A stretch of DNA of 8,711 bases from JACQNR01 sp964533045. Lineage in GTDB: Bacteria; Acidobacteriota; Terriglobia; UBA7540. The translations under genes and the position numbers were made by a program. The notes below the pieces were generated by a model that had not been told where the DNA came from, did no database searches, and saw nothing but the letters and a program-made list of their open reading frames with translations. The stretch lies in the NCBI GenBank assembly GCA_964533045.1, contig CAZHKT010000150.1:1-8711 (forward strand). Reading direction: 5' to 3'. Shown piece by piece: positions 1 through 5,085 of the stretch (its first letter is position 1; each line of letters opens with the position of its first letter).

Positions 1-674
1 AGGTGGCTCTCGTCCTTGGAAAAATCAACGGTTGTGCCCTCGTCTGCCTCTGCCACTAACTTGAGCAACTCGCCCATGGCTTTGCGGGGAATCAGCACGC
101 GCAGTTCGTTGGAAAGCCCGGCGGTCTTGCTTTCCTTTTCGACCAGTGCCAAACGATGTCCGTCGGTCGCGACCATCGAAACCGTCTCGGGTTTCAGAAG
201 CAGCAGCGCCCCATTGAGTGTGTAACGCGACTCTTCGTTTGAGATGGCAAAGATGGTTTTTTGAATCAGGCTCGCGAGGACTCCGGCCGGGATGGATGCC
301 AGCGCCTTCGGAACCGCCGGCAGAACAGGGAAGTTGTCCTTTGCCATCCCAACCAGTTTGAAGGAGGCGCGCTCACAGTTCACCTGAACCCAGTGGTTTT
401 CCAAGACTTTGAACTTCACATCCGCTTCCGGGAGGGAGCGAATGATTTCCAGCAGCCGCTTTGCTGGGACCGTCCCCGCGCCGTCCTTCTTCACCTTTGC
501 GGCACAACCGCAGCGGAGTCCCAGCTCCAAGTCGGTTGCACTGATCCGCAGATTCGACCCCTCAAATTCCAGCAGGAGATTTGAGAGAATCGGGATCGTT
601 GTCTTCTTCTCGACCACACCCTGGGTCAGGTTTAGTTCTTTGAGAAGCTCCGACTTCTTTGTAGAAAACTCCAT
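1..674 (-). CDS. dnaN: DNA polymerase III beta sliding clamp, N-terminal part
   Basis: Beta clamp: a ring-shaped dimer that encircles DNA and tethers DNA polymerase III and other partners to the template. Only the first 224 codons are present; the C-terminal part runs off the left edge (family members are about 370 residues). Recognisable clamp stretches are TIPILSNLLLE (26-36), ATDLELGL (46-53), RYTLNGALL (150-158) and ATDGHRLAL (169-177), covering domain I and most of domain II. The ATG at 672-674 begins MEFSTKKSELLKEL, the usual clamp N-terminus, and is preceded by an AGGGA-like ribosome site (684-688) about 9 nt upstream. It lies 205 bp downstream of dnaA on the same strand, the classical dnaA-dnaN order. 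No frameshift is seen within the visible part. Identity is inferred from conserved motifs and context together. Confidence 0.95.
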   Translation of the reverse strand, partial: MEFSTKKSELLKELNLTQGVVEKKTTIPILSNLLLEFEGSNLRISATDLELGLRCGCAAKVKKDGAGTVPAKRLLEIIRSLPEADVKFKVLENHWVQVNCERASFKLVGMAKDNFPVLPAVPKALASIPAGVLASLIQKTIFAISNEESRYTLNGALLLLKPETVSMVATDGHRLALVEKESKTAGLSNELRVLIPRKAMGELLKLVAEADEGTTVDFSKDESH

Positions 675-722
675 GTAATTTAATCCCTATCTGTTTAATT
701 TTAGCAGTAGAGCTTGTGAATG

Positions 723-731
723 TGTGGAAAA
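723..731 (-). promoter_or_regulatory. DnaA-box-like site
   Basis: On the minus strand this reads TTTTCCACA, which fits the relaxed DnaA box TTWTNCACA and differs from TTATCCACA at one base. It sits about 50 bp upstream of the dnaN start in an AT-rich spacer next to dnaA, where DnaA binding would be expected for origin function or autoregulation. A single 9-mer can occur by chance, so the call rests mainly on location. Confidence 0.45.
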
Positions 732-772
732 TCTCCAAAAATATTCAAATCAAACAAGTTACCCAAGCGCAA

Positions 773-792
773 TTACCATCACTTACTGGTAA
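773..792. repeat. Inverted repeat in dnaA-dnaN spacer
   Basis: TTACCA (773-778) and TGGTAA (787-792) are perfect 6-bp inverted arms around an 8-nt loop. There is no T tract after it, so it is not a convincing intrinsic terminator. It could be a protein-binding dyad in the candidate origin, or chance in AT-rich DNA. Confidence 0.3.
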
Positions 793-853
793 AATTACAC
801 CCCTCCTGTGGAAGAAGTCCTTACTCCTAATCGTGCACAGGAGATTAAATCAC

Positions 854-875
854 AAAACCCATCCAAAACCCACCT
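854..875 (+). repeat. Two 11-bp tandem repeats at the end of dnaA
   Basis: AAAACCCATCC is followed directly by AAAACCCACCT (9 of 11 identical), and then by a related AAACCTAAT that runs into the dnaA stop codon. The 11-bp period is close to one helical turn, as in short repeat arrays of some origin unwinding elements. Two and a half copies are weak evidence and no function is assigned. Confidence 0.35.
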
Positions 876-879
876 AAAC

Positions 880-2202
880 CTAATTGAGACTATCAGTTAG
901 CCTGTTGATAAGTCTGTTTAAATCCCAGTCCGTCTTACGGCGCTCGCTAATCTTGGCGATCGAATGCAGAACCGTGGTGTGGTGCTTCCCGCCGAACTCC
1001 CGGCCGATCTGGGGCAGGGAAGCTGGCGTCATCTCCTTGGCCAGGTACATGGCAATCTGGCGTGGGTAGGCCACGGCCCGGCTGTTGTTTTTTGCCTTCA
1101 ATTGCGAGAGGCTAAGGTTAAATTCCCGGCAGACCACGCGCTGGATGTTGCTGATGGAAATATGCCGTTCGTCGGAGTCCACCAGGTTCTTGAGATGGTG
1201 TTGTGCCATCGCGAGATTGATTTCATCCCCGGTCAGCGACGAGTACGCGTGGATCCGATTCAGGGCCCCTTCCAGATCCCGAATACTTGACTTGATGCTG
1301 CTGGCGATGAAATGGGCGACATTGTCGGGCAGTTGGATGCCAAGGCTCTCCGCTTTCTTTCCCAGGATCGCCAGTTTTGTCTCGAGGTCCGGTGCCTGCA
1401 GGTCCGCGGTGAGACCCCAGGCGAAGCGGGAGCGCAGCCGATCCACCAAACCCGGAATTTCCTTGGGAGGGCAGTCGCTCGAGACCACCACTTGCTTCTG
1501 GGCTTCATAGAGCGTGTTAAAAGTGTGGAAGAATTCCTCCTGCGTGCGTTCCTTACCCGCGATAAATTCAATATCATCAATGAGCAGGACGTCGACGCTG
1601 CGATACTTGTCGCGAAAAGATACCATCTTATCGTAACGCAACGAGTTGATGACCTCATTGGTGAAGCGCTCGGACGAGACGTAGGCCAGGCGGCAATCCT
1701 TCCATTCTTTCTTGATCGCATGCCCAATCGCCTGCATCAGGTGAGTCTTTCCCAGTCCCACCCCCCCGTAGAGGAAGAGAGGGTTGTAGATCCTAGAGGG
1801 TTGCTCCGCCACGGCGCGCGCCGCCGCATGGGCAAACTGGTTGCAGGATCCCACCACAAACGTCTCAAACGTGTAGCGCGGGTTCAATTGGTGGTCAACA
1901 GACTCAAAATCCAATTTACCCTGCACGGCTTTGGGCTCGCCGTTGCCCGAGGGCTTGCGTTCAGCTGTCTCTTCCACGATGTAGGTCACTTCCTGAAGGC
2001 CGCGCGACAAGCGGCCCAGGGCAGCTTGGATCATTTCCCCAAAATGCTCTTGCAGCCACTCCTGAAACTCAATGTTCGGCACACGCACGAAGAGGGTCGT
2101 GCCGCCGATATGACTGAAGCGCGTTGGCCGCAGCCAAGTCTGGTACGTCTGCGGGTTCACCTCAGTTTTGAGAATACTCAGGACTTCCTGCCAGACGTTC
2201 AT
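880..2202 (-). CDS. dnaA: Chromosomal replication initiator protein DnaA
   Basis: DnaA binds 9-bp boxes at oriC as an ATP-bound AAA+ filament, opens the duplex and helps load the replicative helicase. The 440-residue chain has the full four-domain layout: domain I (about 1-80, starting MNVWQEVLSILKTEVNPQTY), a short linker (80-105), AAA+ domain III with Walker A GGVGLGKT (146-153), Walker B VLLIDD (205-210) and the arginine-finger segment RLRSRF (255-260), then DNA-binding domain IV with the signature GGKHHTTV (404-411). Domain II is very short. Proteobacterial members usually read GGRDHTTV, so the acidic residue of the signature is His here; this is probably lineage variation. The ATG at 2200-2202 matches the usual N-terminus, although its Shine-Dalgarno is weak. 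It is divergent from kdsB and precedes dnaN on the same strand. The reading frame is intact. Confidence 0.98.
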   Translation of the reverse strand: MNVWQEVLSILKTEVNPQTYQTWLRPTRFSHIGGTTLFVRVPNIEFQEWLQEHFGEMIQAALGRLSRGLQEVTYIVEETAERKPSGNGEPKAVQGKLDFESVDHQLNPRYTFETFVVGSCNQFAHAAARAVAEQPSRIYNPLFLYGGVGLGKTHLMQAIGHAIKKEWKDCRLAYVSSERFTNEVINSLRYDKMVSFRDKYRSVDVLLIDDIEFIAGKERTQEEFFHTFNTLYEAQKQVVVSSDCPPKEIPGLVDRLRSRFAWGLTADLQAPDLETKLAILGKKAESLGIQLPDNVAHFIASSIKSSIRDLEGALNRIHAYSSLTGDEINLAMAQHHLKNLVDSDERHISISNIQRVVCREFNLSLSQLKAKNNSRAVAYPRQIAMYLAKEMTPASLPQIGREFGGKHHTTVLHSIAKISERRKTDWDLNRLINRLTDSLN

Positions 2203-2335
2203 GGCAATCTTCGAACCTTCACCCCTGATTGCCCGCCGGGCGCAGGCAACTCGGCCTTCGCTGGCCTCGCGCGCGCCATCCGATTGTGGGTGAAGAACCT
2301 TCCGATGAGGGAATATTTAATTGCTTGAAGCGCGA

Positions 2336-2364
2336 ACTATACCACAAACGGGAACTCAATCCAA
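2336..2364 (-). promoter_or_regulatory. Candidate sigma-70 promoter of dnaA
   Basis: On the minus strand, TTGGAT (2359-2364) and TATAGT (2336-2341) are separated by exactly 17 nt. The -10 matches TATAAT at five of six bases and the -35 matches TTGACA at three of six. Transcription would begin near 2329, giving a leader of roughly 125 nt before the dnaA ATG. It lies in the region divergent from kdsB. No good DnaA box is seen here, only TCACCCACA on the minus strand near 2285-2293 with two mismatches. Confidence 0.45.
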
Positions 2365-2409
2365 CCTTGCGAAAAACAAATTCTCCAGCCGCGAGCTTTG
2401 CGCCCTGAG

Positions 2410-2415
2410 TATAAT
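2410..2415 (+). promoter_or_regulatory. Candidate -10 box of kdsB
   Basis: A perfect TATAAT lies 18 nt upstream of the kdsB ATG. No recognisable -35 hexamer exists at 16-18 nt spacing. If used, the leader would be only about 10-12 nt, leaving little room for a ribosome site; none is visible. Confidence 0.35.
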
Positions 2416-2433
2416 CGCCATTCCAGATTTCCT

Positions 2434-3174
2434 ATGCCGCGCATCGTTGCCGTCATTCCCGCCCGGCTCGAATCGACGCGCCTGCCGCGCAAGCCGCTGC
2501 GCCTGATCGCCGGCCATCCCATGATCGCCTGGGTCTATCACCGCGCGCGGCGGGCGAGCTCGCTCGACCATGTTCTGATCGCCACCGACTCCGCCGAAAT
2601 CATGGATTACTGCCGCGGCGCGCAGATTCCCGCCGAGATGACTTCCGCCGCGCATCGCTCCGGCACCGACCGCATCGTGGAAGTGATGAGCCGCATCCCC
2701 GCCGACATCTACGTCAACATCCAGGGTGACGAACCGATGGTGACGAGCGATCACATCGAGCTCATGCTGAAACCCTTTCGCGAATCGGCGGAGACGCAGG
2801 TGGCAACGCTAAAAGTCGCAATCTCCCGCGAAGAAGCGCTAAATCCCAACAACGTGAAGGTGGTCACCGACCTTGTCGGCCGAGCCCTCTATTTCTCTCG
2901 GGCACTAATTCCCCACGACCGCGACGCATCGGGCGCCGTCCAGTATTACAAGCACATGGGTTTTTATTCTTACTCTGCTGCGGCGCTGAACCGCTTTCGA
3001 ACCTTCGCCCCCACCGCGCTCGAACAGCTCGAGAAACTCGAACAACTCCGCCTGCTCGAAAACGGAATTCCCATCCACGTCCTCGAAACCCGCGAAGACA
3101 CCATCGGCGTGGACACGGAAGAAGATTTGAAAAAGGTCGAGGAGATTTTCCAGCGCGAAGGGCGTAAGCTGTAG
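2434..3174 (+). CDS. kdsB: 3-deoxy-manno-octulosonate cytidylyltransferase (CMP-Kdo synthetase)
   Basis: Cytosolic enzyme that activates Kdo with CTP to give CMP-Kdo and pyrophosphate (EC 2.7.7.38), the sugar donor for the lipopolysaccharide inner core. The 246-residue product matches the family length (E. coli about 248). Nucleotide-binding motif IPARLESTRLPRKPL is at 8-22, SGTDRI at 76-81, NIQGDEP with the metal-binding Asp at 95-101, KHMGFYSY at 173-180 and VDTEEDL at 226-232. The ATG at 2434 gives the expected start, MPRIVAVIPARL; an in-frame ATG 36 nt upstream would add a tail (MRPEYNRHSRFP) not typical of the family and would lie before the -10 box. It is divergent from dnaA and convergent with the cupin gene. 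The TAG stop lies inside a GTAG-headed hairpin repeat. It implies an outer membrane with Kdo-containing LPS. Confidence 0.95.
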   Translation: MPRIVAVIPARLESTRLPRKPLRLIAGHPMIAWVYHRARRASSLDHVLIATDSAEIMDYCRGAQIPAEMTSAAHRSGTDRIVEVMSRIPADIYVNIQGDEPMVTSDHIELMLKPFRESAETQVATLKVAISREEALNPNNVKVVTDLVGRALYFSRALIPHDRDASGAVQYYKHMGFYSYSAAALNRFRTFAPTALEQLEKLEQLRLLENGIPIHVLETREDTIGVDTEEDLKKVEEIFQREGRKL

Positions 3175-3194
3175 CCGCGGTCTTTGACCACCGG
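3171..3194 (+). repeat. GTAG-headed hairpin repeat overlapping the kdsB stop
   Basis: The element begins GTAGCC and folds into a stem of CCG (3175-3177) with CGG (3192-3194) and GGTC (3179-3182) with GACC (3186-3189), with a small internal loop and a TTT tip. Bases 3172-3174 are the kdsB stop codon. A GTAG tetranucleotide just 5' of a GC-rich hairpin is the hallmark of REP sequences recognised by RAYT transposases. No T tract follows, so an intrinsic terminator is not supported. Confidence 0.55.
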
Positions 3195-3275
3195 TCCTGC
3201 TTCAGCAATAAAGCTGGGGCGCATAGAGCGGCGCCACAGCGCTTTCGCGAGTCGATAGCCCGCAACGCGTGTCAT

Positions 3276-3309
3276 TGTCATCCTGAGAAGGTCCCGATCC
3301 GAACGGGAC
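3276..3309 (+). repeat. TGTCATCCTGAG motif with GTCCCG/CGGGAC hairpin
   Basis: TGTCATCCTGAG (3276-3287) is followed by perfect arms GTCCCG (3291-3296) and CGGGAC (3304-3309) around a 7-nt loop. The 12-mer recurs inverted with one mismatch at 3382-3393. I recall this motif as a frequent intergenic repeat in acidobacterial genomes, but that is memory and not a search. The stretch from 3175 to 3420 holds no plausible gene; it consists of these repeat pieces and unassigned GC-rich sequence. Confidence 0.45.
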
Positions 3310-3381
3310 CGACGAAGGCCCCCCGGGATTTGCTTTTCAGGTGCACTGCGGGGGTCCGTCGCTTGCCTGCCTGTCGGCTGG

Positions 3382-3424
3382 CTCAGGCTGACAAATGCAG
3401 TGTCGGCCTGGAAGCCGGCGCTAC
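3382..3424 (-). repeat. GTAG-headed repeat overlapping the cupin stop
   Basis: On the minus strand the sequence starts GTAGCGCCGGC (head at 3421-3424), can form a short CGGC/GCCG stem, and ends with TGTCAGCCTGAG (3382-3393). The cupin stop codon TAG lies in the GTAG head. Together with the element at 3171 and the motif at 3276, it makes the whole spacer between kdsB and the cupin a nested inverted arrangement: GTAG, TGTCANCCTGAG, then the same two in reverse. Confidence 0.5.
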
Positions 3425-3681
3425 TTTTCTCCAATCAAATACCGGCAGCCGGTGGGGCCCATCTTCGCGGTGTGGATGGTTCCAGCGGGCACATCGAAGC
3501 GCTCACCGGCGCGGTAGGTCTGCGTCTTGCCTTCGGATGTCACCGTGACTTCGCCTTCCAGCACGATGTGCGCGGTCATGGTGGGATGCGTGTGCTCGGG
3601 GTAGTACGCCCCCGGCCCGTCGTGCCACACGTAGGTGCGAGTAAATCCCTCGGCGCGGAGCTGGGGCTCCCAATCTTTCAC
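3421..3681 (-). CDS. Small single-domain cupin protein
   Basis: An 86-residue chain made of one cupin barrel. Motif 1 is G24-X5-H30-T-H32 followed by TAHIVLEG, and motif 2 is G59-X5-P65-X-G67-X2-H70. Three metal-binding histidines are kept, but the usual Glu of motif 1 is Thr36 and the Asn of motif 2 is Met74. Metal binding is therefore likely but the enzyme activity, if any, is unknown; small cupins include dioxygenases, isomerases and sensors. The start is uncertain: I chose the GTG at 3679-3681 (reading KDWEPQLRAEGF after it), while an in-frame TTG at 3699 would add six residues; neither has a ribosome site. It lies 84 nt downstream of the activase gene, with a hairpin repeat filling most of that gap, so co-transcription is plausible. 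The TAG stop lies in another repeat. Expression is not proven by sequence. Confidence 0.78.
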   Translation of the reverse strand: MKDWEPQLRAEGFTRTYVWHDGPGAYYPEHTHPTMTAHIVLEGEVTVTSEGKTQTYRAGERFDVPAGTIHTAKMGPTGCRYLIGEK

Positions 3682-3704
3682 GATCAGACATATTAACAAA
3701 AGTC

Positions 3705-3769
3705 GTAGCGGCGGGCTTCAGCCCGCCACGAATAATCAAACAAGATGGCGACCTGAAGGTCGCCGCTAC
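3705..3769. repeat. 65-bp twin-hairpin (BIME-like) inverted repeat
   Basis: The two ends are perfect 9-bp inverted copies, GTAGCGGCG (3705-3713) and CGCCGCTAC (3761-3769). Inside are two separate perfect palindromic hairpins with 8-bp arms: GGCGGGCTTCAGCCCGCC (3710-3727) and GGCGACCTGAAGGTCGCC (3747-3764), with an AT-rich 19-bp linker between them. This is the layout of two REP units in head-to-head inversion. The right end supplies the TAG stop (3766-3768) of the activase C-terminal gene; the left end lies 23 bp upstream of the assigned cupin start. No transposase gene is in the window. Confidence 0.75.
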
Positions 3770-5085
3770 GCCACCGGCTGGGCAAAGTAGGCGGGATAGG
3801 TTCGTTTGTAGGGTTTCTTCTCGTGGTACGAGCGCGCCAGTTCCAGATAGATTCCAAGGTCGCGGTCGAGGTCGGACTGCGTGCCGTCGAAGTAGAAGTT
3901 GCGGATAGGGATGCCGCCGTAGTCTTTGGAAATCTTGGGGTAGATGGATTCGCTGACGATGCCATTCATGCAGGTGAAGGGACTGATGTCAATGATGCCG
4001 TCGGCGCCGTGCAGCGCCAAGTAGACGGTCTTTCCAACGCTCAGCACCATTTCGCCCAGCGCGCCGTTCGAAGGCAGGTACGGCCAGGCGAGGTCGAGCA
4101 CTTCCTGCACGTCCGGCTCTTCGTAGCCGATGAAGCTTTCATGGAAGGGCGCCATCAGGGCGTGCTCGTCGGACCTCTGCACGTGCGAGCGGATTTTCTG
4201 CCCCAGCATTTCGAGCGACAGGCTTTTGCCGCGCAATCGCAGCTTGCGTGCGTGATCGACATTGGTGTACGCCACCCATTCGGCGATATGGCTCAGTTGC
4301 GCCTCCGCGCCGAAACTTTCCAGGCGGCGGATCAGGTCTTCGTTGGAAAAAGTGTTCAGGCGGCAAAAGATTTCGCCCACCACCCCGATGAGGGGAACAT
4401 CGGGATCGTAGAGCGCCGGAACGTGCCGGAAGCGGCCGTGGGCGCGCTCCATGGATTCGACGAGCGCCCGCAACTGGCATGCCGGGTCGGCGCAGCTCGA
4501 TTCCAGCGTCTTGCAGAAATCGTTCAGACTTTCTTCGAACGCTTTATCGGCCGCACCCGGAACCGTTTCGTAGGGGCGCGTCTTGAGCAGGGCGCGCGAG
4601 AGGATGTCTCCGCCCACCAGCGCGCGCCACGCGCCGCGCGTGAAGGCGCCCCCCACGCTGCCGAGGTCCGCGTAGCCGTTGTCGCTGGTGGGCGAGAGCA
4701 CCTGAACGTCTCCCCACCCCGCGTCCCTCAAAACTTTCTTCAGATATGGCGCGTACTGGCCGAAGCGGCAGGGCCCCTCCGCCGTGGGCATAAAGAAGAC
4801 TGTCCGGGCGGGATCAAAGCCGGGCTGCTCGATCACGCGCAGGAAATCGCCGATCGTCACAATGGCGGGGTAGCATTCATCGCCGTTCGAGAACTTGCGC
4901 CCCAGCTCGCGGGTGCGCTCGTTCGAGGGAGGCGTGACATCCGCGTCGATCCCCAGCCACTTGAAGACGTGGGCGAAGGCCAGCGAGCTGGACTCCGGCA
5001 TGCGCGGGATGTAGACCTTCTTGCCCGCCAGCGGATTCTCCGGACCGACCTTGCGGCTTACATGACGGTGGCGCAAGAGGCGCAT
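3766..5085 (-). CDS. Acyl-CoA dehydratase activase-related protein, C-terminal component
   Basis: This 439-residue protein resembles the C-terminal portion of large CoA-enzyme activase proteins (COG3580/COG3581-type, related to 2-hydroxyacyl-CoA dehydratase D subunits). In many relatives, as I recall, it is fused to the ATPase part in one chain of about 1,400-1,500 residues. Conserved Cys-containing motifs are GDECYPA (69-75, C71), TAEGPCRFGQY (101-111, C106), GEIFCRLNTFSNED (237-250, C241) and SPFTCMNGIVSES (368-380, C372); these are candidate iron-sulfur ligands. There is no signal peptide or membrane segment. The start ATG (5083-5085) overlaps the upstream gene by 28 nt and has a good AAAGGA ribosome site 8 nt away, which supports a true separate gene with coupled translation rather than a sequencing frameshift. 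The first 14 or so residues (MRLLRHRHVSRKVG) look like out-of-frame coding. The stop comes from a repeat. The physiological substrate is unknown. Confidence 0.85.
   Translation of the reverse strand: MRLLRHRHVSRKVGPENPLAGKKVYIPRMPESSSLAFAHVFKWLGIDADVTPPSNERTRELGRKFSNGDECYPAIVTIGDFLRVIEQPGFDPARTVFFMPTAEGPCRFGQYAPYLKKVLRDAGWGDVQVLSPTSDNGYADLGSVGGAFTRGAWRALVGGDILSRALLKTRPYETVPGAADKAFEESLNDFCKTLESSCADPACQLRALVESMERAHGRFRHVPALYDPDVPLIGVVGEIFCRLNTFSNEDLIRRLESFGAEAQLSHIAEWVAYTNVDHARKLRLRGKSLSLEMLGQKIRSHVQRSDEHALMAPFHESFIGYEEPDVQEVLDLAWPYLPSNGALGEMVLSVGKTVYLALHGADGIIDISPFTCMNGIVSESIYPKISKDYGGIPIRNFYFDGTQSDLDRDLGIYLELARSYHEKKPYKRTYPAYFAQPVA

Larger units (their letters stand above)
675..879. promoter_or_regulatory. 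AT-rich dnaA-dnaN spacer; candidate oriC or dnaN control region
   Basis: This 205-bp spacer is much richer in A and T than the flanking genes and has no plausible gene. It holds one good DnaA-box-like 9-mer (723-731), a weaker one at 807-815 (TCTTCCACA on the minus strand, two mismatches to TTATCCACA), an inverted repeat TTACCA/TGGTAA with an 8-nt loop (773-792), and an AAAACCCA direct repeat (854-875). Replication origins often lie beside dnaA, and many bacteria place them between dnaA and dnaN. Only one near-consensus box is visible, so the spacer could equally be just a dnaN promoter region. A conventional sigma-70 promoter for dnaN is not clear: a TAAAAT hexamer lies near the gene without a good -35. 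Confidence 0.4.

Noticed and set aside
1312..2328. Plus-strand open frame antisense to dnaA
   Set aside because: The minus-strand dnaA frame is unambiguous, and the plus-strand product lacks any known motif.
3705..3769. Intrinsic terminators
   Set aside because: The hairpins are strong but no run of T follows on either strand, and paired inverted GTAG ends fit a repeat element better.
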